Positions 1 to 8,135 of a DNA stretch of 22,552 nucleotides are shown piece by piece. Under the pieces are notes generated by a model. It did not search any database, was not told the DNA's origin, and saw only the letters and a program-made list of their open reading frames with translations. A program made the translations under genes and the position numbers. Source of the DNA: JBHOQX01 sp042408595 (GTDB taxonomy: Bacteria; Chloroflexota; Chloroflexia; Chloroflexales; Roseiflexaceae); assembly GCA_042408595.1 (NCBI GenBank), contig JBHOQX010000123.1, positions 1-22,552 on the forward strand. Reading direction: 5' to 3'. Position 1 is the first letter of the stretch. Every line of letters starts with the position of its first letter.

Positions 1-2
1 CC

Positions 3-626
3 ACCGCCCAGCCCGCCCGACCGGCCGCCGCAGCCCGCCCCGCCGCGGCGCCCGACCCACTGGCTGCGCTGCGCGCCACCGCGCCGCCCGCCGCCGATGG
101 GCCGCTGTTCCTGGCTGAACGACTCACCGCGCCGCCGCGGCCCACCCCCGCTCCCACCACGGCACCTGTGCCGCTGGCCGCGCCGGCCCCGGCAGATCGC
201 TTCGCGCTGCTGCCCGACGGGCCGCATGGCTGCCCGCTCGCCACCGACGGCCGGATCGTCATCACTCAGGGCTACGGCGTCGGCACGCACGCCCCGGCGG
301 AGATCTGGGGCGCGGTGGACCTGGCGCTGGCCGACCGCGAGACCCTCGGCACGCCGGTGGTCGCTACGCACGACGGCGTTGCCCGCGTCTTCCCGATGAG
401 CTGGCCGGGCGGCAATTTCGTGATGATCATCGACGAGGCGAGCGGCTTCACCACAGCCTACGGCCACCTCGGCACGATCACGGTCGCTGAGGGACAGCAG
501 GTGGCCGCGGGGACGCAGATCGGCACGGCCGGCGCGACCGGGATGGCGAGCGGGCCGCATCTGCACTACGAGGTGCGGACGCCCCACGGCAACATCGATC
601 CCGCACCGTTGATCGGGTGCGGCTAG
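3..626 (+). CDS. M23/LytM-family peptidase domain protein, 5' partial
   Basis: This frame is open from the window edge, so the N-terminus lies outside. Its first 60 or so visible codons encode a Pro/Ala-rich linker, typical of an extracellular cell-wall protein between an anchor and a catalytic domain. The domain begins around 230 and shows the M23 landmarks: GTPVVATHDGVARVF, then a YGHL strand, a GxxIGxxGxTG turn and the zinc-binding SGPHLHYEVR near the C-terminus. M23 enzymes cut peptide cross-links in peptidoglycan. The first zinc ligand, the His of the usual HxGID motif, appears to be replaced: this copy reads WGAVD, with Trp four residues before Asp. It may therefore be a non-catalytic LytM regulator or belong to a divergent subfamily. 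It converges with the oxidoreductase gene and only 35 bases separate their stops. A GTG at 168 could start a shorter product, but the linker makes that unlikely. Confidence 0.8.
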   Translation, partial: TAQPARPAAAARPAAAPDPLAALRATAPPAADGPLFLAERLTAPPRPTPAPTTAPVPLAAPAPADRFALLPDGPHGCPLATDGRIVITQGYGVGTHAPAEIWGAVDLALADRETLGTPVVATHDGVARVFPMSWPGGNFVMIIDEASGFTTAYGHLGTITVAEGQQVAAGTQIGTAGATGMASGPHLHYEVRTPHGNIDPAPLIGCG

Positions 627-661
627 GGTGTCTGGCAGCCGTCCGCCCGGGGCTGCTCACC

Positions 662-3600
662 TTACGAGGTGACGGCGGTCGCTTCCTGGGCCGGCGCGGG
701 CGGGCCGAATCCGAGCGCCCGCACCGCCTCGCGCCAGCGCTGCACCGTGCGCAGCTTGACCGCCTCGTAGCCACGGATCATGTCCGGCAGTTCGGCCAGG
801 CGCACCGCTGCGTCGTAGGTCGCCGGCGAGAGGCTGGCGAGCGCCTGCTCGATCTGGGCGCGGTATTCGTCGATCAGCGCCCGCTCGACTCGCCGCATGT
901 GCGTGGAGCCGAAGGGGTCGAGCGGGGTGCCGCGCAGCCGCCGCGCCGCGATCAGCAGGCGGTACACGCCGTTGAACCAGCGGCCGAGGCGGATCTTCCG
1001 GTTCCACCCTAGGGCCCGCAGCAGCGGCGGATGCAGGTGATAGCGCACTTCCGTGACCGGGCCGAAGGTCGCCTGGAGCGCCGCGTCTACGCCGGTCGTC
1101 AGGCTCAGCCGGGCGACTTCGTACTCGTCCTTGTAGGCCATCAGCTTGTACAGATAGCGCGCCACGGCCTCGCTCAGGCGGGTCTGGCCGGGGACGGCGG
1201 CCTGTTCCGCCGCGCGCACCCGCCGCACAAAGGCGACATACCGTTTGGCGTAGGCGGTGTTCTGGTAGGCGATCAGGTCGGGGACGCGCACCTCCAGCAG
1301 CCGCCGCAGCTCGCCGCTCGCCCCGACCGACTCGATCAGCCGGCCGGCACGCCGGCCGATCCTGCGCTGCGGCGCCAGGGCCTCGGGGCGCTCCATCTCC
1401 CCTGCACGCACCCGCTCCGGCGCGGCGACGGCCCAGCGCCCCAGGCGGAACGCGCCAGTGTTCATCGCCACCGCGACGCCGTTGAGCGCGATCGCCCGCT
1501 CGATCGCCGCCGCGCCGACCGGCAGCGCGCCGGCCTGGTAGGCCGCGCCGAGCACGATCATGTTGGCAGCCATGTGGTCGCCGAAATAGCGCTCGGCGAG
1601 GGCCGCAGCGTCGAGCAGCTGCAGCTTGTCCGGCCCGGTGCGGGCGGCGATCGGCTCGACAAGCGCCGGCACCGGCGGGAAGCGTACATCGGGCGAGGCG
1701 ATCATGGCGCCGGTCGGCGCCTGGCTGGTGGAGACGACAGCGAGCGTCCGGCCGGGGGCGATCCGCGCCAGGTGGAGCGGCTGGGCCGCCGTCAGCAGGT
1801 CGAAGGCCAGCATGCAATCGGCGTCACGCTCGCCGACGCGGTTCGAGCGATCCAGCGGCACAGGCGCGATTTTCATATGCGACACGACCGGGCCGCCCTT
1901 CTGGCTCAGGCCGGTCTGGTCGAGGCCATCCACGAAGCGGCCTTCCAGCAGCGCCGCCGTGCCGAGCACCTGGTTGACAGTGACGACACCGGTGCCGCCG
2001 ATGCCGATCAGATAGATATTGGCGTGCGGGCCGGCGCGCCGCGCCGGTTCGGGCAGGTCGCCCTCGGGCAGGGGCGGTAGGGCGGGCTGCGGCCTGCCGC
2101 CAGCCGGAACGACCGTCATGAACGCCGGGCAGTCGCCGCGCAGGCAGGAGTAGTCCTTGTTGCAGGACGACTGGTGGATCTGCGTCTTGCGGCCAAATTC
2201 GGTCTCGACCGGGATGACGCTGAGGCAGTTGGACTTCGCGCCGCAGTCGCCGCAGCCTTCGCAGATGCGCTCGTTGATGAAGACGCGGGTGGGCGGGTCG
2301 GCGGCCTTGCCGCGCTTGCGGCGGCGGCGCAGCTCCGCGGCGCAGGTCTGGTCGTGGATGAGGACGGTGACGCCCGGGGTGGCGCGCAGGGTGAGCTGAG
2401 CTTCCTGAAGCCGTTCGCGGCCCCAGACCTCCGCGCCGGCGGCCCAGCGCGCGTCCGGCGGGTATTGCTCCGGGCGGTCGCTGGTGACGATGATCCGGCG
2501 CACGCCCTCGGCCTCGAGGGCGCGTGTCAGGGCCGGCACGTCCATGATGCCGTCGGCGTGCTGGCCGCCGGTCATGCCGACGGCGCGATTGTACAGGATC
2601 TGGTACGTGATGTGCGCGCCGGCGGCGACGGCCTGACGGATGGCGAGTGTGCCGGAGTGCGCCAGCGTGCCGTCGCCAAGGTTCTGAAACAGGTGCGGCG
2701 TGGTGGTGAAGGGGGCCGCCCCGACCCATTGCGCGCCTTCACCGCCCATCTGGGTGACGCCGAGGTACTGCGCCCGGGTGCGCTCCATCTGCAACACCAT
2801 CGTGTGGCAACCGATCCCGGCCGCGCCCAGCGCGCCCTCTGGCAGCAGAGTAGAGGTATTGTGCGGGCAGCCGGAGCAGTAGTAGGGCGTGCGGGCGAGG
2901 AGGAGCGGCGCAGCCGGCGGCGTGGCGCCTTCGTCCCCTCGGGCTGAGCCGCGGGACGCAGCCCGGCGATCCTCCGTAGGGGGCAGGACGGAGGGCGGGC
3001 GTTCGCGGAGCGCGCCGGCGGGCAGGCGCTGGCGCAGGCGGGCGGCGATCAGCGGGGCGAGCCGCCCGGCGTCGAGCTCGCCGTCGGGCGGGATGAACGG
3101 CCGCTCTTGCTCGTCGCGCTTGCCGATGACGCGCGGCCGGTCGGCGCGGTCGTACAGGGCGTCGCGGATGAAGAGTTCGAGAAAGGGGCGCTTTTCCTCG
3201 ACGACGACGATCTCGTCCAGCCCGGCAGCGAACCGGCGCACGATGCCCTTTTCCAGCGGGAACAGCAGGCCGATCTGCAGCAGGCGCACGCCGTAGCGCT
3301 CCAGCGCCTCGTCGTCCAGGCCGAGGTCGGCCAGGGCCTGGCGCAGCTCGTAGAACGGCTTGCCGGCGGCGGCCAGACCGATCCAGGCGTCGCGCGGGGC
3401 GACGCGGAGCCGGTTGAACGGGTTGGCCGCGGCGAACGCCTCGGCGGCGGCGAGGCGCCCGGCGAAGATCTCCTGCTCGACCGGCCCGGAGAACGGCGGC
3501 AGCAGGTTCGGCTGCTGGGTCGGCTGCCAGGGTCGCCCGTTGAGCGCAAAGGCCGGTTGCACCGGGACGATCCGCTCCGGCGCGACCTCGGCGGTGGCGA

Positions 3601-4228
3601 ACTCGTCCACTACGTTGGTATGGAGCTTGACGCCCACCCACAGGCCGGAGAAGCGCGAGAGCGCGAAGCCGAGCAGGCCGAAATCGAGCACATCCTGCAC
3701 GTTGCCGGGGGCGATCACCGGCATCAGCGCGTCGTACAGCGCGACCTCGGAGTGCGAGGGCAGCGTGGACGATTTGCAGGCCGGGTCGTCGCCGGCGAGC
3801 GCCAGGACGCCGCCGTAGCGCCCAACGCCGGCGAAGTTGGCGTGTTTGAAGGCGTCGCCGCTGCGGTCCACGCCGGGGGCCTTGCCGTACCAGATGCCGA
3901 AGACGCCGTCGTACTTCGGCCCAGGGTAGAGGTTGGCCGTCTGGCTGCCCATGATCGCAGTCGCGGCCAGGTCCTCGTTGATGGCCGGGATGAAAGTGAT
4001 CTGGTGGGCGTCGAGCAGCGGGCGGGCGCGCAGCAGGAGCGTGTCGTAGCCGGCGAGCGGGGAGCCGCGGTAGCCGGCGATCAGGCCGGCGGTGTTGAGG
4101 CCGCGGGCCGCGTCGGCGCGGCGCTGGTCGAGCGGCAGGCGGACGAGCGCCTGCGCCCCGGTGAGCAGGATCGTGCCGGCGGGCTGGGTGTATTTCGCGT
4201 CGAGCGAGAAATCGGTCGCAACGGCCAT
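662..4228 (-). CDS. indolepyruvate:ferredoxin oxidoreductase, fused single-chain type
   Basis: This ThDP- and iron-sulfur-dependent cytosolic enzyme oxidatively decarboxylates aryl-pyruvates (indolepyruvate, phenylpyruvate) to aryl-acetyl-CoA and reduces ferredoxin. The protein has 1188 residues, the size expected when both subunits are fused. Visible landmarks in order: CSGCPHNTS (Cys451, Cys454) and GIGCHTM; the ThDP-binding GDG around 518-520 followed by YNRAVGMTGGQ; a cysteine cluster CEGCGDCGAKSNC (656-667) with further cysteines after it, fitting a 4Fe-4S centre; and GIGGTGVV at 742-749, opening the gamma-type domain. An upstream in-frame ATG exists at 4312. I chose the ATG at 4228 because GAAGGA precedes it by 9 bases, the family homology starts there, and the proposed promoter lies between the two. 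The gene stands alone behind its own promoter. Its place near tryptophan genes suggests a role in aromatic amino acid or 2-oxoacid oxidation; the exact substrate is inferred. Confidence 0.93.
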   Translation of the reverse strand: MAVATDFSLDAKYTQPAGTILLTGAQALVRLPLDQRRADAARGLNTAGLIAGYRGSPLAGYDTLLLRARPLLDAHQITFIPAINEDLAATAIMGSQTANLYPGPKYDGVFGIWYGKAPGVDRSGDAFKHANFAGVGRYGGVLALAGDDPACKSSTLPSHSEVALYDALMPVIAPGNVQDVLDFGLLGFALSRFSGLWVGVKLHTNVVDEFATAEVAPERIVPVQPAFALNGRPWQPTQQPNLLPPFSGPVEQEIFAGRLAAAEAFAAANPFNRLRVAPRDAWIGLAAAGKPFYELRQALADLGLDDEALERYGVRLLQIGLLFPLEKGIVRRFAAGLDEIVVVEEKRPFLELFIRDALYDRADRPRVIGKRDEQERPFIPPDGELDAGRLAPLIAARLRQRLPAGALRERPPSVLPPTEDRRAASRGSARGDEGATPPAAPLLLARTPYYCSGCPHNTSTLLPEGALGAAGIGCHTMVLQMERTRAQYLGVTQMGGEGAQWVGAAPFTTTPHLFQNLGDGTLAHSGTLAIRQAVAAGAHITYQILYNRAVGMTGGQHADGIMDVPALTRALEAEGVRRIIVTSDRPEQYPPDARWAAGAEVWGRERLQEAQLTLRATPGVTVLIHDQTCAAELRRRRKRGKAADPPTRVFINERICEGCGDCGAKSNCLSVIPVETEFGRKTQIHQSSCNKDYSCLRGDCPAFMTVVPAGGRPQPALPPLPEGDLPEPARRAGPHANIYLIGIGGTGVVTVNQVLGTAALLEGRFVDGLDQTGLSQKGGPVVSHMKIAPVPLDRSNRVGERDADCMLAFDLLTAAQPLHLARIAPGRTLAVVSTSQAPTGAMIASPDVRFPPVPALVEPIAARTGPDKLQLLDAAALAERYFGDHMAANMIVLGAAYQAGALPVGAAAIERAIALNGVAVAMNTGAFRLGRWAVAAPERVRAGEMERPEALAPQRRIGRRAGRLIESVGASGELRRLLEVRVPDLIAYQNTAYAKRYVAFVRRVRAAEQAAVPGQTRLSEAVARYLYKLMAYKDEYEVARLSLTTGVDAALQATFGPVTEVRYHLHPPLLRALGWNRKIRLGRWFNGVYRLLIAARRLRGTPLDPFGSTHMRRVERALIDEYRAQIEQALASLSPATYDAAVRLAELPDMIRGYEAVKLRTVQRWREAVRALGFGPPAPAQEATAVTS

Positions 4229-4283
4229 GGGGTTGGTTCCTTCGAGGTGTGCCGGCGGCGCCGTCGCCGCCCGATACACCGCC

Positions 4284-4312
4284 ATGCTAGCGATGGATGT
4301 GGCGGGCGTCAA
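4284..4312 (-). promoter_or_regulatory. sigma-70-type promoter of the oxidoreductase gene
   Basis: Read on the minus strand, TTGACG (4307-4312) and TAGCAT (4284-4289) are separated by exactly 17 bases. Transcription would begin near 4277, giving a leader of about 50 bases before the ATG at 4228. The remaining 167 bases up to the divergent hydrolase gene show only a short TGATGAATGATGATC-type repeat around 4446-4460 and no convincing promoter for that gene. Confidence 0.55.
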
Positions 4313-4479
4313 CTGGTGGTATGATTCCGATGCCGACGTGGCCGCGGCTGTTGGTCGTCGGTGTAGGCGGCCAGCAGGGGCGGCCCGGCGCGATGGCGGT
4401 CGCCATGGGTCGGTGGGGGCGCCTGGCAGGGACGGCCCGACCCAATGATGAATGATGATCGTTGTTTTGGTTGAAACCT

Positions 4480-5352
4480 ATGGACGCTCCCCCGATCCAA
4501 ACGACCCTTCCGGTCAACGGCGTCAACTTGGCCGTCTACGAATGGCCGGGCGAAGGGCCGCCGGTGCTCCTGGCCCACGCGAACAGCTTCCACGCCCGTT
4601 GCTGGGATGCTGTGGTCGCGGCGCTGCCGGGCCACCGCTGCATCGCCTTCGACCAGCGTGGCCACGGGCGGAGCGACAAGCCCGCCCCGCCCTATCGCTG
4701 GCCCGTGTTCGGCGAGGACCTGGCGGCACTGGCCCGCGCGCTCGGCTTGCGCGGCGCGATCGGCGTCGGTCACTCGCTCGGCGGCTACGCCACCGCGTTG
4801 GCCGCGGCCCGCGCACCCGAGGCGTTCGCCGCGCTGCTGCTGGTCGATCCGGTGATCCTGCCGCGCGCCCGCTACGGCCACCGCCTGGAGGGCGAGCACT
4901 TCGCCGCGCGCCGGCGCAACCGTTGGGCCTCGCCCGCGGCGATGTACGAACGCTTCCGCGACCGCGAGCCGTTCCGCCGCTGGCAACCGCGCGTCCTGCG
5001 CGATTACTGCGAGCACGGGCTGCTCCCCGCGCCCGACGACGACGGCTTGGTTCTTGCCTGTCCGCCCGCTGTCGAGGCCGACATCTACGCCGGCGCCAGC
5101 GAGACCGATATCTATCCTGAGATCGCCACGGTGCGCGTACCGGTCGTCGTGCTGCGCGGCTTCCCCGCCCAGGTGAACCCGGCGGAGGACCTGAGCGCCT
5201 CGCCGACCGCGCCTGATCTGGCGGCCCACTTTCCGCACGGGCGGGATGTGCTCTTGCGCGAGCAGAGCCATTTCATCCCGATGGAAGTGCCGGAGGTGGT
5301 GGCCGCGTGGGTGCGGGAACTGGCGGAGGCGTCGGAGGGCAGGGGTGGGTGA
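4480..5352 (+). CDS. alpha/beta hydrolase, unknown substrate
   Basis: A 290-residue alpha/beta-fold hydrolase. The oxyanion region AHANSFHARCWD lies around residues 33-43, followed by the FDQRGHGRSDKP strand-turn. The nucleophile elbow GHSLGG places the catalytic Ser at 99, and the late SHFIPMEVPE supplies the probable catalytic His at 264. The acid residue is not obvious. Hydrolases with this pattern cleave esters, lactones or C-C bonds. A role as a formylkynurenine hydrolase or in ring-product cleavage is possible from context, but nothing in the sequence proves it. I chose the ATG at 4480. A TTG at 4462 would add six residues, and neither start has a good ribosome site, so the message may be leaderless. 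The gene is divergent from the oxidoreductase and convergent with the dehydrogenase. Confidence 0.85.
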   Translation: MDAPPIQTTLPVNGVNLAVYEWPGEGPPVLLAHANSFHARCWDAVVAALPGHRCIAFDQRGHGRSDKPAPPYRWPVFGEDLAALARALGLRGAIGVGHSLGGYATALAAARAPEAFAALLLVDPVILPRARYGHRLEGEHFAARRRNRWASPAAMYERFRDREPFRRWQPRVLRDYCEHGLLPAPDDDGLVLACPPAVEADIYAGASETDIYPEIATVRVPVVVLRGFPAQVNPAEDLSASPTAPDLAAHFPHGRDVLLREQSHFIPMEVPEVVAAWVRELAEASEGRGG

Positions 5353-5439
5353 TCAGAAGGTCGGGCGGCAGATCTGACACCTGAACCCCGCGCCATTACT
5401 CTGGATCGGCCATCGGCCAGTCCGCAGTCCGTCGCTGCC

Positions 5440-6207
5440 CTAGCGTGGCGCCATCCGGATCGCCCCATCCAGCCGGATGACCTCGCCGTTCAGCATTTGG
5501 TTGGTCACGATATGGCACGCCAGCGCGGCATATTCCTCCGGCCGGCCCAGGCGCGGCGGGAACGGCACCTGTTCCGCCAGGGAGCGGCGCGCGTCCTCCG
5601 GCAGTTGGGCGACCATCGGCGTGTCGAAGACTCCGGGCGCGATCGTCATCACGCGGATGCCGAACCGGGCCAGCTCCCGTGCGATCGGCAGGGTCATCCC
5701 GACCACCCCGCCCTTCGAGGCCGAGTAGGCCGCCTGCCCGATCTGCCCGTCGAACGCCGCGACCGAGGCGGTGTTGATAATCACGCCGCGCTCGCCGCTC
5801 TCCCCCGGTGGGTTGTGCTGGATAGCCGCCGCCGCCAGCCGGATGACGTTGAATGTCCCGACTAGGTTGACATTGACGATCCGGGTGAACTGCGCCAGCG
5901 GCATCGGCCCCTCCTTGCCCAGCACGCGCGCGCCGCCGCCGATCCCGGCGCAGTTGACCGCGCCGTGCAGCGCGCCGAACGCCGAGCGCGCCAGATCGAC
6001 CGCGGCCTGCACGCTCGCCTCGTCGGTCACATCGGCCTGGGCGAAGCGCGCCCGTGGGCCAAGCTCGCCGGCGACCTGCGCGCCCGCGTCGGCGTTCACG
6101 TCGGCGATCACCACCCGGCCGCCGGCTGCCGCCAGGGCGCGCGCCGTCGCCGCGCCCAGCCCGGAGCCGCCGCCGGTGACGAGAAAGACGCTGTCTTCGA
6201 TACGCAT
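5440..6207 (-). CDS. 3-hydroxyacyl-CoA dehydrogenase type II (HSD10-like SDR)
   Basis: A 255-residue short-chain dehydrogenase that would oxidise 3-hydroxyacyl-CoA to 3-oxoacyl-CoA with NAD+. It has the dinucleotide motif TGGGSGLG (11-18), IADV at the end of beta-2 (Asp fits an NAD preference), NCAG (85-88) and the catalytic Ser148, Tyr161 and Lys165 (YSASK). The C-terminal signature, from FDTPM through VPFPPRLGRPEEYA to MLNGEVIRLDGAIRMAPR, is diagnostic for the type II 3-hydroxyacyl-CoA dehydrogenase group rather than generic SDRs. The ATG at 6207 is chosen because AAGGAG precedes it by 6 bases; a start six codons earlier has no such site. It follows paaX in the same direction after 109 bases that contain a stem-loop. 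It would fit the beta-oxidation-like end of the aromatic pathway, although it sits outside the main operon. Confidence 0.93.
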   Translation of the reverse strand: MRIEDSVFLVTGGGSGLGAATARALAAAGGRVVIADVNADAGAQVAGELGPRARFAQADVTDEASVQAAVDLARSAFGALHGAVNCAGIGGGARVLGKEGPMPLAQFTRIVNVNLVGTFNVIRLAAAAIQHNPPGESGERGVIINTASVAAFDGQIGQAAYSASKGGVVGMTLPIARELARFGIRVMTIAPGVFDTPMVAQLPEDARRSLAEQVPFPPRLGRPEEYAALACHIVTNQMLNGEVIRLDGAIRMAPR

Positions 6208-6229
6208 CTGCGACTCCTTCGTCACGCTC

Positions 6230-6305
6230 CAGAAGCTGTCTGACAGAGAAGCGTTTGAAACGCTGCTGCCCCGCCTCCTCCGTGGGCAGCGTTTCGGTCA
6301 AAGCC
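6230..6305. repeat. intergenic repeat copy 1 (CTGTCTGA family) with stem-loop
   Basis: The stretch opens with CAGAAGCTGTCTGA (6230-6243), found again without mismatch at 9011-9024. It then contains the odd palindrome AGCGTTTGAAACGCT (6250-6264) and a 10-base inverted repeat, GAAACGCTGC (6257-6266) with GCAGCGTTTC (6286-6295). It ends in GCGTTTCGGTCAAAGCC, which resembles the right end of the second copy. It lies between paaX and the type II dehydrogenase and may end paaX transcription or act as a leader element. There is no T-run. Confidence 0.55.
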
Positions 6306-6316
6306 CGTCCTATCCG

Positions 6317-7183
6317 TCATACCACCCGCGCCAGCGCATCCACGAAATCACCCATGCTCAGGCTGAGCAGCAGGCGGTAGCCGGTGAAGATCTGCCGGGC
6401 CGTATGGCCGATCCAGGGGTACGGCAGCAGCGCTGGCGGCAGGTTCGGGTCGGTGCGCGGGAACGGTTGAAAGTCGTAGGTCAGCCAGAAACGCCGCACG
6501 AAGGCCGCTTCGGGTGTGAGCGCCGCCAGATCGCCGCTGGCCACCTGGGCGCGGAGCGCCTCGTAGGGAGCCTGGTAGCGCGCCACGAACCGCTCGTACG
6601 CCGCTGCGAGCGCCGGAATGTCCCAGCAGCGCCGCACCAACTCCTGGTCGGTGTGCCGCCCATCCTGCCGGCCGGTGAAGACGCTGGCATATGGACTGAC
6701 CCCCAGCTCGTCGAACAGGGCCTCCAGCTCTGCCCGGCGGTCGTGCGGCGAGACCCACGCGCCCGGCGAGAGGTTGCCGAAGCCATACCAGATCAGCTTC
6801 TTGCGCAGCTCGTTCCGCAGCTCGCGCTTCTCCTCCGGCAATGAGTAGACCACCAGGCGCCACTGACCGTCCCAGGTCGCCATCGGCGGCTCGAAGATGC
6901 GCTGGTTGCCCTGCTCCAGGATCGCCCGGCCGCGCCGGGTGACGCAATGCTGCGTGCGCCGACCGAACTTCTCGGTGGCCAGCCAACCTTTGTGCTTCAT
7001 GCGTGCCAGGGTCGAGCGGGCCGCCCGCTCGCCGATGCCGAGTAACGCCAGCATCCGCAGCAGTTGGTTCGTCCAGATGCGCCCGCCGCGCGGCAGAATG
7101 TAGTCGCCGAACAGGTTGAAGATCACAAACTGCGTGCTCACGGCGGCCCGCGCCGGCGGCGGTTCCAGGGATATGAGGTTCAT
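6317..7183 (-). CDS. paaX: PaaX-family transcriptional repressor
   Basis: A 288-residue regulator of the PaaX family. These are winged-helix DNA-binding proteins that typically repress aromatic-degradation operons and release DNA on binding an aryl-CoA thioester. The N-terminal part (VSTQFVIFNLFGDYILPRGGRIWTN, then a helix-turn-helix around ERAARSTLARMKHKGWL) is characteristic. It is followed by a TRRG segment, WDGQWRLVVYSLPEEKR and WYGFGNLSPGAWVSPHDRR, hallmarks of PaaX proteins. The ATG at 7183 begins the family homology; another Met nine codons upstream has no ribosome site. The gene is divergent from tryptophan 2,3-dioxygenase, with 77 bases between starts, so it probably controls the tryptophan/anthranilate genes here rather than a phenylacetate pathway, which is absent from the window. 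The effector is inferred to be an aryl-CoA such as 2-aminobenzoyl-CoA. Confidence 0.92.
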   Translation of the reverse strand: MNLISLEPPPARAAVSTQFVIFNLFGDYILPRGGRIWTNQLLRMLALLGIGERAARSTLARMKHKGWLATEKFGRRTQHCVTRRGRAILEQGNQRIFEPPMATWDGQWRLVVYSLPEEKRELRNELRKKLIWYGFGNLSPGAWVSPHDRRAELEALFDELGVSPYASVFTGRQDGRHTDQELVRRCWDIPALAAAYERFVARYQAPYEALRAQVASGDLAALTPEAAFVRRFWLTYDFQPFPRTDPNLPPALLPYPWIGHTARQIFTGYRLLLSLSMGDFVDALARVV

Positions 7184-7215
7184 CGGGTTCGTATGCGCGC
7201 CACCCCGCAACGCGG

Positions 7216-7224
7216 TATTATACG
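7216..7224. promoter_or_regulatory. shared AT-rich promoter/operator core between paaX and kynA
   Basis: In a GC-rich 77-base divergent gap, the near-palindrome GTATTATAC (7215-7223) offers TATTAT on the plus strand and a perfect TATAAT on the minus strand (7217-7222), 34 bases upstream of the paaX ATG. No good -35 box is visible on either side. ATTATACGG here is repeated exactly at the SDR promoter (15594-15602), which may reflect a shared regulator or only a shared -10 sequence. Confidence 0.4.
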
Positions 7225-7260
7225 GGCAGCATTCGCGCGTCGCTCACGGAGGTGCGTGCC

Positions 7261-8046
7261 ATGTCCAAGGCGCTGACCTACGCCAGCTACCTGCGGCTCG
7301 ACGAGCTGCTGCGGCTCCAGACGCCCAAGAGCGACGGCCCAGAGCACGATGAGCTGCTGTTTATCATCGTTCACCAGGTCTACGAACTCTGGTTCAAAGA
7401 ACTGCTGCATGAGCTCGATTTTCTGCAGGAACGGCTGCGTGCGAACGATACCGCGCGCGCCATCCATACGCTGCGCCGCTTCCGCACTATCCTCAAAACC
7501 ATCGTCGCGCAGGTGGATGTGCTCGAAACGATGACGCCGCTCCAGTTCAGCGCCTTCCGTGGCCACCTCGAGTCGGCTAGTGGCTTTCAGTCGGCGCAGT
7601 TCCGCATGCTCGAATTCGCGCTCGGCTACAAGCGGTGGAACATCATCAACCATTTCTCCGAGGACTCGCTCGACCGTCGCCGGCTGGAAGCCTACTACGA
7701 GCGCCCGACCCTCTGGGACGCCTTTCTGGCCTACCTGGCGGCGCGCGACTACCCTGTGCCCCCGGCCGAACTTGCGCGCGATGTGCGCGAGTCGCTCCGC
7801 CCCTCGCCGGAGGTCCAGGCGCTGCTGATCGATATCTACCGCAGCGACCCGATCGTCAGCCATGTCTGCGAGCGGCTGGTAGATATCGACGAGGGCCTCC
7901 AGGAGTGGCGCTACCGCCACGTCAAAATGGTCGAGCGTACGATCGGCGCGAAGTCAGGCACCGGCGGCTCGGCTGGCGCCCAGTACCTGCTGACGACGCT
8001 CAAGCCGTTCTTCCCCGACCTGTGGGCGATCCGGGCGGCATTGTAG
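7261..8046 (+). CDS. kynA: tryptophan 2,3-dioxygenase
   Basis: This haem enzyme opens the indole ring of L-tryptophan with O2 to give N-formylkynurenine, the first step of the kynurenine pathway. The 261-residue protein is close to the usual bacterial length. It shows the family opening LTYASYLRLDELLRLQ and HQVYELWFKELLHEL with the distal His38. The proximal haem-ligand segment WRYRHVKMVERTIG (His220) is followed by the conserved KSGTGGSAGAQYL loop (231-243) that closes over the substrate. The ATG at 7261 is preceded by GGAGG at 8 bases; an in-frame GTG three codons upstream overlaps that site and is unlikely. The gene is divergent from paaX and convergent with the cyclase-family hydrolase, whose possible formamidase activity would be the next step. 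Confidence 0.98.
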   Translation: MSKALTYASYLRLDELLRLQTPKSDGPEHDELLFIIVHQVYELWFKELLHELDFLQERLRANDTARAIHTLRRFRTILKTIVAQVDVLETMTPLQFSAFRGHLESASGFQSAQFRMLEFALGYKRWNIINHFSEDSLDRRRLEAYYERPTLWDAFLAYLAARDYPVPPAELARDVRESLRPSPEVQALLIDIYRSDPIVSHVCERLVDIDEGLQEWRYRHVKMVERTIGAKSGTGGSAGAQYLLTTLKPFFPDLWAIRAAL

Positions 8047-8057
8047 CCAGGCGCTCA

Positions 8058-8087
8058 GGCGGCCCGATGCCAGCCAGGCAGGCCGCC
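8058..8087. terminator. possible stem-loop terminator between convergent genes
   Basis: A perfect 7-base inverted repeat, GGCGGCC (8058-8064) and GGCCGCC (8081-8087), encloses a 16-base loop. It lies in the 89-base gap between the stops of tryptophan dioxygenase and the cyclase-family gene. There is no T-tract, so a termination role is suggested by position only. Confidence 0.4.
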
Positions 8088-8135
8088 GCTGTCAAGGCAT
8101 CGCATCGTTCTGACGGTCTGATTGAACTCTCCTGC

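Noticed and set aside
657..1817. A 386-codon minus-strand frame within the oxidoreductase region
   Set aside because: It is an out-of-frame reading of the oxidoreductase C-terminal part, Arg/Ala-rich without motifs.
3107..4324. A 405-codon plus-strand frame opposite the oxidoreductase
   Set aside because: Antisense shadow of a strongly supported gene; no domain features.
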